From Capsicum annuum (Eukaryota; Streptophyta; Magnoliopsida; Solanales; Solanaceae): a DNA stretch of 64,000 bases. Below are positions 33,971-46,799 of the stretch, piece by piece (position 1 is the stretch's first letter; each line of letters begins with the position of its first letter). Location: contig NC_061118.1 of the NCBI RefSeq assembly GCF_002878395.1, positions 89,292,043 to 89,356,042 on the forward strand, given 5' to 3'. Both the position numbers and the translations under genes were made by a program. The notes under the pieces were generated by a model. That model saw only the letters and a list, made by a program, of their open reading frames with translations, was not told the origin of the DNA and searched no databases.

Positions 33971-34930
33971 ACTACCATTGTTGATATTGTGGGAGAGCCA
34001 AGTTTGAAGTAACATTTACTTAAATCTTCAATAATTCATTTCAATGGATATTATGGGTATATCTATGCTTATTTATCCTATGTATAGCTAAATTTCCCTC
34101 TTGGGTTATGTGTGAATAGAGGTTAAACTGTGTGTGGGTTGTTATTGTTAGCATCTATTTGGTAATTCATGTTTATTGGTTTTATCATTGCTATGCTAAT
34201 TTGGTTGGGATTTGATGGGTGAAATCCCCAAATACCCACATGGGTTTGATGAGTGAAAGCTCTAAGCTCTCGAAAGCTCAAGACCATCTTCGAAAGAAGG
34301 GTTTTAGGTGAAGTGTAGGAATCTATATCATCCTTGAAAGAGAAATACAGAAACCAAAGCAATGATAGATAATTATGTGTGTAGTTTGCTAAATTTTCAC
34401 TATCTTAGACATAAAGATGAATGTGAGGTTGACTATACCATAGGTATCATCCTAGAAATAGGAATGCCTAGATTAAGCATGTGGTTATCAATTGTTGAAC
34501 ACACCTATTAGGTATTTGAAAGAATCAATGGGTGAAAGTTTTGTGTTTTGTCGAAAGACTAGCATCAAAATTTCTAACCAAGCCTACCCATATTTGACTT
34601 ACTAAATATGTTGATTACTAAATCCCACATGTCACTCCCTTAGTAATGCATAATCCCAAGATCCGTGCATAATTGTTAAACTCTAATTATTCATAGCCCC
34701 AAATTTATACTAGAAAACCCCCAAAAGAAACATTAGTATTGGAACCTATCTCCCCTATTTTATCTTTTTTTTGTACCATTTATTTGAATTTAACTTGTAT
34801 CTATCATTTTAAATTAATTAATTGCCACTCACATTATTTCTCGTGAATTCGACCCCAACTCCAAAGTTAGGTAAATATATTGACGAGGACCGCCTTGCAC
34901 TTAGTTTGATGTGTAAGTTAAACGTTATCA
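33971..34930 (+). repeat. 5' LTR remnant of element D
   Basis: Similarity to the 3' LTR starts at ACTACCATTGTTGATATTGT (33971; compare 39999) and continues to CGTTATCA at 34930. The stretch before it does not match the 3' LTR and belongs to the LTR of element C, so the 5' LTR has lost its first third. Confidence 0.82.
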
Positions 34931-34955
34931 AAAATAGCATCGTTGTCGGGGAACA
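34931..34955 (+). other. Primer-binding site of element D (tRNA-Asp type)
   Basis: Immediately after the LTR the sequence reads AATAGCATCGTTGTCGGGGA, a variant of TGGCGCCGTTGCCGGGGA, the site that distinguishes the Tat/Athila group from tRNA-Met-primed families. Confidence 0.75.
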
Positions 34956-34989
34956 ATTTGGCATATTAAGTTAGTTTGGAATTTTATTT

Positions 34990-37900
34990 TATTTGCTTGA
35001 ATTCAAGCTTGTATATATGTGTTTGTAATTTTCTTTGTAGGTAGATTTTATTTTATTTTTACCTTTCTATATGGCATCTTCACCAAGTATGAGTTGGACA
35101 GTTGGAAGTACTATCTTGACAACCCATGTTCATATTGTGATGGGCCTCACTATAGAAGAGATTGTAACTATGCTCCTCAGGAGAGATGGAATCACCATCT
35201 TGATCCTATAGGGAGTATAGTTGTCCTTTGAGTGGTAGTCAAAATGGACATTGGGATGATTGGCCAAAAGCCCCTTTATACTAACCGAATTGCTAGTTCT
35301 TCTTATGAGATTAATAGGTCTTATGATGAGAAGAAGAAAGAGCAACCCACCGAGTCCAATAGTTATGACCCAAGATTATCAGCTATTTTAGATCGGGTAG
35401 ATATAATGGGGGAGCCCGAGAGGAGATTTTTCAAGAAGGGAAACTAAGCTATGATGATAAGTTTAGTAGTAAAGACTCCTCGGTGACTTCCCAATCATCC
35501 AACTCATATGAGTTCGAAGAGGCCAAAATAAAAGAAATGGTACTAGCATCAAAAGAAGAATCAATAGTTCATTTCGGGGTAATGATGCTTTAGAGGAAAC
35601 AATTTCAAAATTAGGGGTTGAACCTCATTCAACCCACTTTTCAACATTGTGTCTCTAGGATGTGATGAGAATCCATTCACGGAGTCAAATGATGAATAGT
35701 GGGGAGAAGAAATACGATTTCTATGTTTTGGACTTCGACATTCTAAAGAAGCACATGGAACCCAACCCATTATTTGCCAAGGAACTCAACTTTTGATGTA
35801 TGAGGGAGGGCCTATTGATGTGTTCACTCTTACCTAAGGAACTAATTCGAAAGCTTGTGTGAAGTTGGTAAGATATTTAAACCTTTAAAATGGCGAGATC
35901 GAAGCTTGCTCGCCATATTATCATATCTTCCATGATTTACCTTGGAAGATCTGAATCTTCTATCCCTCTCCCGCTTATTGTATATTGAATAAAATTTGGG
36001 ATGGAGGTTCAAATATTCTAAGTGTAAGCACAAAAAGAAGTGGTGGAGGCGTTGTGTTACGACGTTAACCTAAGCGATTGATGGGAGGCACCCTATTACG
36101 CCACAAAAAGTGGCCCATGTCCTTTTATTTATGCATGATAGAGTAGATTTTATTTTTGTATTTGTTCATGCATAATCCATGAAAAGTGATTGCTAGTAGA
36201 AATTTTAATTGAAATTGAAAAGAGGGAGTTGTGAAAGTGGCTTGTTGGATTGAACAACAAAGTGTAAAAGCCTAGATTTTGACCTCAGGTACCACGGTTG
36301 TGGTCCGTGTCACCGTGATCGCAGAGACTGTGAAGTATCCAAGATTTTATTTTAAACCTTTTGCATCATTTATCTGGTAGGTAGTCTCAAACACCCTCAG
36401 TTTTATTGTCTTTGTAGGTCTGGGATATGTAGTTTAGAAATAGGCATAAATTTATTTTTATAATACCAAAACTATGCTTCTTTGTGTTTATAGTTATGGT
36501 AAGCAGCTGTAGGGTGTCTACACATCATTTGGGGAAGTCTTGAGTACCCATATTTTAGCCTAAAATGGTTGAAACTGACGTGCATATTATGTGTTCATTC
36601 AATGCACAAATGAGTTCAATGTGAATTCCTTCAAGTTTTGGGCTAAAATCTTGCAATCTAGGCTTACTTTTTTTGATCATGATGTTTGTGCGCCTAGTTG
36701 GAAGACAAATTTGGTGTTAATTTCATGTATCTTGAGCGATGGAAGAATTGTTGACTGTGGTCTTAAGTATTGCGATATCCTGATGACCACGATTACAAAG
36801 CACGATCACAGTCTTTGCGATCGCCATACCTGAGGATAACTGTCTGCAAAAATCCTAATTTCTACACATCTATTTCTCACCCTAGAATCTCCTATAGCAT
36901 TGCCAATGTGCTTTTCTTATTAATTTAGCATAAGTTTTGCTATGCAAAATACTAAAAATGGTCTAAAGTTTGTTCCATACAGGTACTTAGCTATAAAATA
37001 GAATACTTAGATGATACCAGATTCATGCCTCTGGAATGCCACAACTAGTTTTACAATAACCTCCCAAGGACTAAGCTACTCCTAGAAAGGAGTATCTCTA
37101 TGCACAAAGTCCCATAGAAGTTCCCAAAATTATTTGAAAAACTTGTTGCTACCAGGGAACGTATTCTAGGGTTACATCAAGGGCTGGGGGAGTCCTCTAC
37201 TGCTCGCCACTCATATGCATCTCGGTTCGATTATGAAATGTATTGTGAGAAGCAGAAAAAGCAGGGTGCCAGGGTTTCCAAATTGGAGTGAGCATATTCA
37301 ACTTTGGCAATATCACACATGGACCTTAGGGAGTCACAATAAAAGATGGTGAAGAGGGTAAATAAGAGAGAAAAATTCCTCACCAAGATTTAGAGAGGGA
37401 TAAAGGGCATCTTCATGGTGCTCAAACCTAAAGAGCATCTACCTTCGCCGAGTTTCAAGACTGATGATGGAGCCCTTGCTGAGTGGTTTGGTGTTGATAA
37501 CGGTGGATATAATATAGGGTATACCAGAGAGAGAAGTTCGTGAGGCAAATTCAGGGAGTATCTTTTACTCTTATCTTTTTTACTAGGCAGTGGGACACTG
37601 CTAGCTTTTCAGTTGAGGGTTCCTGTCCCTATATTTATACTGCTTGGATGTTTTTGGATAGTGTTTTGATGATATTCTGGATGATATTTTTAATTTTTTT
37701 TGGGATGACATTTTGGATATTGTTTTGTTGTATTTTTGAGATATTTTTTCTTGGCACTCTGATGGTGTCCACATTTTAATGATATCATGCTTTTCTCTTA
37801 GTTTTTAGTTTTTCTCTTAGTACTTTAGATTTTATTGTGGATTTTAGTGATGCATAACTAGCGTTACATTTGAGTTTAGAGACATAGGTGCAACGGAATT

Positions 37901-39471
37901 ACGAGTACCCGCAATATAAATGTCAAAGATGCAAGGAAAGTATGAGTACCTATGGCATTGGATTTTGTAAAGTTGGGGTTACTTTGTATACCATTGGCGA
38001 AGTCTGAGTAGCCAATTGGGTAGTTTTCCCGTTTTGAGCCTCAATGTGAGACTAAGGCTGCAGTTGATGCCATATTTTAGAAAATTGTGTGTGGTGCTAA
38101 TGTAAAATGAACAACCCTTTTCGTCCAAAATTTTTCAGAACAAAATTTGTAACAAAATGGATGTGCTAATGTAAAATGGACATGAACAATTTTGTAACAA
38201 AACTTTTCTCTTTTTGTGGCTTCATAAATCTTGAATTATGAATAGAAATAAATACTCTTATTTTGTCTCTCGTAGGAGGGACAGTTGATCCCCTTAGCAA
38301 ATTTTCCATGCCATGTCTGGTGAGATTTTGGTATTAATCTCTTGTACACTTGTGTTATCGAGAACTTGCCCCGCTAGTCTTTCAAAGCTAATATTGATTG
38401 TATTTGGTTGGAGAAATGATCTTAGGACACCTTTATGATTTTGGAAGCCCACTCTAGCCTAAAAAGCCTACCTAAGTATTAATATAATCCCTAGTTACCC
38501 ACTTTGAGCCTTTGGACCTTTCATTGGCAAACACATTACTAGCCGTAAGCCATTCTTTTTATTTCTCTTTTGAACCATACCCTCCTTGAACTTGAAAATG
38601 TAATTCGAGGCTAAAAGCCTAAGTTGGGGGTGGTAAAGATTGATGAAAGTAAGTTTGGTTCTATGAAGATGTAGTCATATGCCTAAAGTGCCTAGACTTT
38701 ATAAAGAGCTGAATATAAGAAAAAATAGTCGAACAAAGAAAAGAATTGCACGAAAGTGCAAGAGAAAGAGATGTAAGAAGTTGGATAAACAAAGGAAATA
38801 AAAGGTAGGCATGATAAAAGAAATAAAAAAGAGAATGGCCCATAGTAAAAAATGAGGATTGAAAAAGTGTGATGTAGATGTTCAAGAAAGGAGGTAGCCA
38901 TATTATTCCTCAATGATATCCTACCCTAACTCGAACCTACGTTACAAGCTTAGAAAGCCTTTTGATACCTTCAACCATTTATTTTCTTTGTGGTGGCAAT
39001 TGAAAATAGAGGTAAGTCTATGGTATGACACTTGTTGCGTGGAGATATCTTTTGTGAAGGAGAGAGTTGTCTAGTTAAAATTCCTTATTGCATGTTTTGT
39101 AGCTTGGTGTGAGGAATTCTTTTTTTATGAGGTTTGCATGTTAAACAAGTTGAGGTGGGCGAATTTTGTCACCTTTCGGTAATGAGGCAAATGGAGTATG
39201 GCTTAGTTGTGGTCAAAAGGGAGTCACTTCTAGAGTATTGGTTTTTGTTGCTTGGTCGCTCTTTGAAGTCCTATGTATCCTTGAATAAAGTAATTTTATA
39301 GTGAGGGGTGTAGTGAAATTTTCTTAGCCCATGTGCAATGAGCTACCGGTGGAAGTGACTAAGGTAAAAGTCATTGTGACCTTTAAGGTATCAAGTTTAG
39401 GCATAAATGATAGTGTCTCATGATAAGAGGTAGTGTTGATTGAGGACAAGCAAATGATTTAAGTTGGGGAG
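34990..39471 (+). pseudogene. Interior of element D with gag-like remnants
   Basis: Near 35120-35165 the words NPCSYCDGPHYRRDCNYAP form a CX2CX3HX4C zinc knuckle of the type in Athila-group gag proteins. Next to it, 35232-35447 is an open stretch rich in Lys, Glu and Ser (EKKKEQPTESNSYDPRLSAI) without known domain. At about 37120-37295 another piece reads KFPKLFEKLVATRERILGL and SRFDYEMYCEKQKKQGARV, a charged gag-type segment ended by TGA. A region at 36280-36835 contains GGTACCACGGTTGTGGTCCG-type words in both orientations that recall the 3' LTR at 39670-39790. The remainder has only short frames. No polymerase domain was found. Confidence 0.6.
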
Positions 39472-40963
39472 TGTTGATGAGTGGTGATTTTACCACTCAT
39501 TCTCACTCAAATTCATGTACATTACCTTGATTTGAATGAATAAATGAGATATATTCATGAGTAACTGCACTAGTATGTGTTGAAAAGATAGAAATATGTG
39601 GATTGGAGCTTAAAATAATCAAAAGGGAGAAGGAAAAGTGCAGTTGAAAACCTGCAATAGAAGAGCCTCAGGTACCGCTATCGCGGTCCGCTGACTGTAG
39701 TCGTAGTAGTCAAAGATGGTCAGTCAACCGCAGTGGCATGATTCTATCTCAGTAGCCGCGATCGTGGCCAAGTTGGTGCGATTGTGGCTCAGCAAAAATA
39801 TTCAGCCCAAGGACAAAATTGGAAATGCATGTAGATAATCCCAATTTTGACAAAAAGACTCAAACCTCATTGACCATATTCCATCTTCCTTAATTTTTAG
39901 GTTTTAGCTCTTGACTCCTTAGCCTCCATTTTTGGAGAAGAAAATATTATGTAAATTTTAGGTGAAGAATACATTGGAGACTTTCTAAGTAAAAGATTTG
40001 CTCACTACCATTTTTGATATTGTAGGAGAGCCAAGTTTGAAGTAACATTCGCTTAAATCTTGAACAATTCATTTCAATGGAGATTATCAGTATATCTATG
40101 CTTATTTATCTTATGTGTAACTAAATCTCCCTCTTGGGATTATGTGTGAATAGGGGTTAAAGTGTGTGTGGGTTGTTATAGTTAGCATTCATTTAGTAAT
40201 TCATGTTTATGGGTTTTATCATTGCTATGCTAAGTTGGTTGGGATTTGATGGGTGAAATCCCCAAATACCCACATGGGTTTGACGAGTGAAAGCTCCAAG
40301 CTCCAGAAAGCTCAAGGCCATCTTCGAAAGAATAATTTTGGTTGAAGTATAGGAATCCATATCATCCTTGAAAGAGGGATATGGAAACCAAAGCAATAAT
40401 AGACAATTATGTGTGTAGTTTGCTAAATTTTCACTATCTTAGACATAAGGGTGAATGTGAGGTTGACTATACCATGGGTATCATCTTAGAAATAGGGATT
40501 CCTAGATTGAGATTGTTGTTATAAATTATTGAACATACCTATTAGGTATTCAAAAGAATCAATGGGTGAAACTTTGGTGTTTTGTCTAAAGACTAGCATA
40601 AAAATATCTAACTAAGCCTACCCATATTTGACTTACTAAATTGATGTTGATTAATAACTCCCACATGTCACTCCCTTAGTAAAGCATAATCCTAAGAATC
40701 GTGCATAGTTGTTAAACTTAAATTATTCGTAACCCCGAATTTATACTAGAAAAATCTAAAAAGAAACATTAGTGTAGGAACCTATCTCCCCCATTTTATT
40801 TTTTTGTATCATTTATTTTAATTTAACTTGTATCTATCATTTCGAATTAATTCGATTGCCACTCACATTATTCCTTGTGGATTCGATCAGACTCCAAAGT
40901 TGGGTAAATATATTGACGACGACTGCCTTGCACTTAATTTGACGTGTAAGTTGAGCGTTATCA
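39472..40963 (+). repeat. 3' LTR of element D (1492 bp)
   Basis: It begins TGTTGATGAGTGGTGATTTT right after the purine tract AAGTTGGGGAG and ends GAGCGTTATCA. The first third, absent from the 5' copy, contains several CCGCGATCGTGG and GGTCCGCTGACTG-type words. The last 960 bp match 33971-34930. Confidence 0.85.
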
Positions 40964-42779
40964 GATATATGCTTTATTGAGACCAGGGCCATGATTATGA
41001 TATTGGTTGGATTTTGAAAAGTGTTTTATCCTTGTAAAGGATGTGGTCCTAGTTTATTGACATTTAGATGCTTATAATCTTATTGTTTGAATAATGATGA
41101 TGGCATGCATAGATTCAGTACATTAATGCTCACTAAAATAGTAAATGGTATGATTCCAACTAAAAATATGGTTTTACTACTATTTTTCCTAAAAAGGGAT
41201 TTACTCCTATTTTCACTTTTTGAATGGATTTTTTCATAATGGTAATCCTACCATCTTAATGAATAACTTATGAGCCATTGAGGCTGAAAACAATATTTTA
41301 GATATTTGACCGAGATAGATTCAGGTTCACAGTTTTGCTACTTTAATTTACCTCAATCGTAAGAGATTCCGACCCCTTCTACACTTTAATAATTATATAA
41401 TCCTAGAGTTTACCTCAGACAATAGATTTAAAGACTCATGTTGGTAGTGGATAAGGTATGTTCATAATGATGATGGTTATTTAAAATCCCAGATAGGGAC
41501 CAAGTCGGTGTATATGGGTACTCCCAAACACCCTAGGGGCCCCTTCATCCGTGAGCCATCATACCAGAGAAGAAAGGTTGTCGTAGTTTCGGCCTTTGAG
41601 AGTCGTCGAGCTGGAAGAGGTATATACACTAAGTTACTTTATGTTACTTGGATCAATTATGGTATTATAGATTCGCTTTGCATTAATCCTTGCATGCATA
41701 TTGCCTATCACCAGTATGCTTCTATATCTATCAGTATTATGGGGGGTTTCATAGTTATAGGTGATGAGTATTTCTTGTTGTGTCTTGTGTCCTGATTGGA
41801 GCTTCTAGGTTATGGGGCCTGGTTTAGGTATTCTTTGTCCAAGCTATATGGATAATTTGAATTATTATTGTTGTTTTGATTTGCATGTGACAAGTTGATT
41901 ATTGTACTGTTATTGATATTTTAGGTATGATTCTGATTTCTTTATTTTATGGTTATTTTATTATGAATTATTATCCTATGGTTAGACATTATAGTTTTAG
42001 ACCCTCATTACATTAGCATTATTTCCTACCATTATTAGGAGGCCTTAAGATGTTAATGTGACTAATTAGGTTTACCTTTGAGTTAGCCTTGTTTATGTAT
42101 ATGTATCTATCTATATGTAGTTATGGTATTACTGTATATCCCTCAATTCTTTTATTTATTCATCTTGTATATCCATTTCTTTGCCTTGTATACTTATATA
42201 TATCCTTTTTCTATTTCTTATTTTTATGTTGGCCAGTGATATATGGTATAGTGCTTAGGTCCCGAAGTATGACTAAAATAGGATAGTTAATCCTTATTGT
42301 CTACTTAGCCTTACTATGTTGGTTTCCTGGGTATGTGGGTGTAGTTTATATTCCTGCTTGTATGCTATTTATATTTACATTATATTTGGAGCTTAGTCGG
42401 CAGTTGCTTACTTATTACCATGTGTTTGGTACCCATACTATACTTCTGTAACCTGCATATCATAGTACGGGTTCTATGCTTCTGTAACCTACATATCATA
42501 GTACGGGTTCTATACTTCTATGCTGTATTCAGAAATGGGTTGTATCGGTATATTCATCAAGTACTTCTTATTGTAGTCGTATTATATTAAAGCTTTTGTA
42601 TTGATACCACTAGTTTTTGGGACTATCTTTTATATTTTAGCCTTTTTACTATATATATTTTGCATTCTTACTTTATTTTTCTTGGTAGTCAATTACTAGT
42701 AGTTCTATACTATAGGTTTGCTTACCTTCTGGTAGGTTATCATTGGTGCCATCATGACCTGAAAAATCAGATTGTGACA
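40964..42779 (+). repeat. LTR of element C, right part
   Basis: It resumes after element D and ends CATCATGACCTGAAAAATCA followed by GATTGTGACA. The last 200 bp match the LTR end of element G (58885-59150, minus) in GGTTTGCTTACCTTCTGGTAG-like words, and 41330-41700 match the inverted piece at 31766-32544. There is no coding domain; open frames at 41508 and 42089 lie in LTR sequence. A tandem duplication of about 50 bp (TACTTCTGTAACCTGCATAT and CATAGTACGGGTTCTAT) lies at 42430-42520. Confidence 0.78.
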
Positions 42780-42780
42780 A

Positions 42781-42799
42781 ATTGAAATTAGAGCCTAGG
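42781..42799 (+). other. Degenerate primer-binding site of element C
   Basis: ATTGAAATTAGAGCCTAGG directly after the LTR end aligns with TTGGTATCAGAGCCTAGG; element G has ATTAGTATCAGAGCC at the same place. Confidence 0.7.
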
Positions 42800-42983
42800 T
42801 TTACCGATGTGTTGGTACAAGAGCTAAGTGTCTAGTAGTGTCCTGTAGATCGACGCTGAGACACCCATAATCTATCGTCAGGAGGTAATAGGTTATTCTT
42901 ATAAAATTCTGTTCTTGACTCCTTATCGTATGTTCGTATTTCTATGAGCCTCATGTACGTTTCTTCACGCTGTTATGTCCTAG

Positions 42984-43886
42984 ATGAATAATGCAAGGTT
43001 GTCAATAGATGCCGATAAGACTTTGGCACACATTTCTAGAGCTTTAGTACAACATCGGACCAGGGAGTTGGGGCTGTATGTCAAAGATCTTCAACGTCTG
43101 TTAGAAAGTTTGGAGCTAACCCAGGCTTCGATAGAGGTCATGACTACTTCATCATTTTGAGATGCAGCATTAGGGATCCCAAGTCTTTTTGCGGATACCT
43201 CATAGACAGGTATGCCATTTGATTCATCGAGCAGTTCTTCAGCCAGAGTTGGGTTTGTTGGTGTTCATGACGGTTCCTTGTTGGATTCAAAAAATGAGAT
43301 TGGGTTTCTTGAGTGGGCCAAACATATTTCTATGCTATATCTTACATAGCATGATATAGTGTATGGATTTATTAGAGGATTAACATTGCTACTCCATTTG
43401 GCATCGAAGTATTTGATAGTTGCTAGGTATTCTTTCTCTCTGGTTGTTGATAATGCGAGGACCATATATAGAGCATATATTGAGACATGTAGAGGTGGTA
43501 ATAAGAGGCTATGTTATTAGTGTAGTATTATTGGTATTCTATCCGGGTGTGAGGACCTCCCGACGAAGGTCAGCTTTGCTTGCAGTCTATAGGTTCTATG
43601 TAGATAGTATTTCAGACTATGGGTGGCTCTCAGGTTAGCCATAGTGGTGACAACATGTAGAGTTCTCATAAGACCATGAGGAGTATTTGGTATGGGTCTT
43701 CCAGCCATGGCGGCCATTCTGAATTAGGAGGGGCAGCACCTCAGAGTATTCAAGAATTTTGTTTTAGTTGTGGCGAGATGGGACATTAGTCTAGAAAGGG
43801 CCCGAGATATGAGGTAGAATTTAGACAGAGTTAGCATGTTCCCCAACCTAAGGCTCTTGAGGTGTGTTAGGATTATGAGGTAGATG
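42984..43886 (+). pseudogene. gag of element C
   Basis: The frame starts MNNARLSIDADKTLAHISRA at 42984 and stops at 43158. A capsid segment at about 43305-43505 (FLEWAKHISMLYL, YGFIRGLTLLLHLASKYLIV, ETCRGGNKR) matches element G residue by residue over long stretches. A zinc knuckle CFSCGEMGH with a stop in place of the next residue lies at 43760-43800. The gag is cut at 43886 by the CACTA element. Frameshifts and stops show that it is not functional. Confidence 0.82.
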
Positions 43887-44160
43887 CACTACTAGAAATT
43901 ACCCCTATTACAACAGACCTTTTGGCAACTGTTCTAAAAGAGTTGCTATAGAGGGTCTATTGCAACGGTTCCAGCCGTTGTCAAAAAAAAGTTCTAATAG
44001 AGCTATTTAGTGCTATAACCGTTGTTATTGCTTCATAACCATCACAATAGTGTGTCTTATTGCAATAGTTGGTTTAACTGTTGCTATAAAATCACCTATA
44101 GCAACATTTTTTTTTTTTGAAAGAAAAGCTACTGCAACGGTTTTAATTAACTAAAAAAAC
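43887..44160. repeat. Left sub-terminal repeat zone of the CACTA element
   Basis: After the terminal repeat, words such as TATTGCAACGG, GTTGCTATAGAGG, TTATTGCAATAG and ACTGCAACGG recur every 30-60 bp in direct and inverted orientation. They correspond to the words at the right end. Confidence 0.8.
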
Positions 44161-45106
44161 AATTATCGGTTTCTTACATCTTTCACTCCTTCAATAATTT
44201 TTCATAAAGTTTTTAGTTGCTACAAAGAATACAATTCTCTCCGTGAAGTCGAGGGCCTGTTTTGCGTTGATTTAATTCTTCAAATATCCAAACCAAGAGC
44301 TGTCACATTATGCCCTGAAGATTTCATCAATTCTTCAATCTTATTCCTGTACCAGGCTCCATGGCATATCCATTTCATTAAGTCTCAAACCCACCCAAAA
44401 AGAAATCACTCCGACCAATTCTCTCAAATCGACCACCACTTTAAGAAGCCAAAAAGTGCGGCCACTGCTGCTCCGACTTCAGCTCCTCCACTGCTCCGAC
44501 AACCACTTCGATTTCCGAGAAAATTTGTCATTTTCTTCTTTAATTTGGTGATTTTAAGGTTAGTTAATTCTTCTAATTTATGTTTTTAACCTAATTTGTG
44601 AATTTGGGGTTTTCTTCTAGTTTTTGGTTTTCAGTGTTGAATTTGTGAATGGGCATTTTGGGGTTGTTTATTTATGTGAATTAATTGATGGGTCAATGTA
44701 CTTTTTGTATTATTGCACTGGGTATGTTGCTGTTATTAGTGTGGTGTTGTGATTCTTAATTGTGAAGTTTGTTTCTTAATTAATGGGTAAATGATAATTT
44801 GGGGTTGCTTATTTATAGGAATTAATTGATAGGTCGATGTTGTTTTTGACTAAATTGAAAAAGGGTTCTTGGGGTGTATTACAACAATCTCATCAATGAA
44901 CTCGTTAGTCATTCCAAAAATCTCATCAACGAACTCGTTAGTCATGGTTAATATATTTCCTTGAACACTAGTTTTTAGTTGAAAGTCTGACTATATTTTT
45001 TTATTGTTAGCAGATCTGAAATCGCACTCTTAAAGTTCAAGTAAATAGTATGTTTGACAATTGGCTGATGGAATACTTGTTATGATTCTCTTTATCTAAA
45101 CTACAG

Positions 45107-46798
45107 GAATTTAACCACATGTTACACAATGCCGTGATGATCTACCACAAGTACTTGAAGACGGATATGGAGGATGGCTAAGTCAAAACATAATGTATTC
45201 TGGATACTTTCCACCTGTAATTCTTGGTAAATTAGGATTCTCTGTGTATATTCTAGTACATTCGACTGATTTCAACTTGATATATCATTTTTTTCCTTTT
45301 AGAAAGGACTTCACTGCATATGAGGATGTTTGCTTCAAGGAATTTGGTGATAGGGTTTTGTATTGGACTACTGTGAATGAGGCCAATGTATTTGCTTTGG
45401 GTAGTTATGATACGGGATCTACTCCCCAGGGCGTTGTTCCCCAGCTTTTGAAATAAGACCTTGTTCTAGGTGCAACCCTCCAACCAAACCATACATAGAA
45501 GCTCATAATATACTGCTTACTCATTCATCTGTTGTCAGATTGTACAAGAGAAAGTACAAGGTATCATCATTGAGTTCATTTCCAAATATTTTTGTGAGTA
45601 TTACTATGTTGACAAATGGAAAAGAAAAGGTACTAACTTCTGTTGCAACGCAGTTAACTCAACATGGTTTTATGGGATTAAATATCTTTGCATACTGGTT
45701 TATTTCTCATACAAACACGATGGCAGCTGAAGCTGCAACTCTGCGATCTTATGATTTCTACCTCGATTGGTAAGAGCACAACCTTGTTGGCATATTAACA
45801 TAAAAACTCCTTAAATCTAAGATACCCTACACTGAGGAATATTAACTGTGTGGCTGTGCTTATTTGGTTCATTTTATTTCAACTCCACCACAGGTTCACC
45901 AGTCCTTTGATATTTGGAGATTATCCTGTCACAATGAAAAGGAGGGTCGGTTCGAGGATGCCCGCATTTACCATACAGCAATCTAAGCAAGTTAAGGGTG
46001 CTATGGAATTCATAGGTGTAAATCATTGTACAACAATCTAAGCAAGTTAAGGGTGTTATAGACTTCATAGGCCTAAATCATTATACTACAGTGAGTGTTA
46101 AAGACTGGCTTGATGCCCTTGCAAGAGATTTAAGGGACTTCAACATCGATTCAGGAGCTCAAATTGAATGTAAGTGACTGATGCTGCATAAATAGAGATG
46201 CTTCGATGTATTGGCATTGTTGATCAAGTTAATCTAGTGATAAATTCAGAAAATCCAAATGAGAAGACCAATCCAGTTTTCTAGTTGATGCCATCAGTAT
46301 TTTTCTGTTATTATTTGTTCATATGAAGAAATTCTTATGTTTTTTAAATTCTTTAACGGGTTTTTTGATTTGAACAGTCAAGCATGTTGGTGATCCACCA
46401 AAAAGCGAGGTGAGTTTCTCCCTTAGGCTTGGGACATGCATGATCTTTATATGCACCTTGGCGTTATTTTATCTGTTATTCACATGTTGTTTTGACTCAG
46501 TTTCTAGTACACAACCGGGTCTCCATGCAGTTTTGGAGCACCTCAAGAGAACTTTGGTAACCTACTAATTTACATTCTTGAAAATGGTTCGTCTTTCTAT
46601 CTAGCTCAACACTTATTTTGAGCACATGAAAATTTGTTTATAGGCTTTGAGAACTCTCTTGGAGCCTCATGAATCAATGCTTTCTGAGCATGATTTATGT
46701 TGGCAGGTTAGATAACTCTATGAAACATGACACTAAATGATACAAGCAGAGTAGAATATTTGCATATTTATATCAGGAATTTGCTTGATGCTGTGAGG
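45107..46798 (+). pseudogene. Captured glycoside hydrolase family 1 (beta-glucosidase) gene fragment
   Basis: GH1 enzymes hydrolyse beta-glucosides by a retaining mechanism with two Glu residues. Exons read: 45107-45190 ([19 protein letters not shown]), 45303-45560 ([39 protein letters not shown], then KPYIEAHNILLTHSSVVRLY), 45654-45769 (GFMGLNIFAYWFISHTN), 45894-46169 (SPLIFGDYPVTMKRRVGSRM, FIGVNHCTT), then short pieces at 46379-46800 (VKHVGDPPKSE, GLHAVLEHLKRTL, NLLDAVR). Introns with GT...AG ends lie between, so genomic DNA was captured, not a cDNA. It is dead: a TAA replaces the Gln in GIQPHVT, the acid/base motif is NEAN instead of NEPN, a frameshift lies near 45450, and a 55-bp tandem duplication (45979-46033/46034-) repeats the KQVKG segment out of frame. 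The nucleophile motif (ENG) was not found. The N-terminal exons are absent. Confidence 0.88.
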
Positions 46799-46799
46799 T

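Larger units (their letters stand above)
33971..40963 (+). mobile_element. Element D: Tat/Athila-like non-autonomous LTR element nested in the LTR of C
   Basis: Two direct repeats, 33971-34930 and the last part of 39472-40963, share long runs such as GGGTGAAATCCCCAAATACC and both end CGTTATCA. After the first comes CATCGTTGTCGGGGAACA, a variant of the tRNA-Asp-complementary primer site used by Tat and Athila elements. A purine tract AAGTTGGGGAG stands before TGTTGATGAG, the start of the 3' LTR. The interior (34931-39471) has a gag-like zinc knuckle but no RT, RNase H or integrase, so the element is non-autonomous. The 5' LTR lacks its first 530 bp or so, so no target duplication can be read. 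Confidence 0.82.

Noticed and set aside
34123..34362. Minus-strand frame repeated at 40193-40396
   Set aside because: Its conservation only reflects the two LTR copies of element D.
45874..46068. Minus-strand frame over the GH1 exon
   Set aside because: Shadow of the recognisable plus-strand GH1 coding sequence.
46379..46798. A second, different captured gene right of the GH1 exons
   Set aside because: The short pieces (GDPPKSE, GLHAVLEHLKRTL, LLDAVR) fit the expected order of later GH1 exons, so one captured gene explains them.
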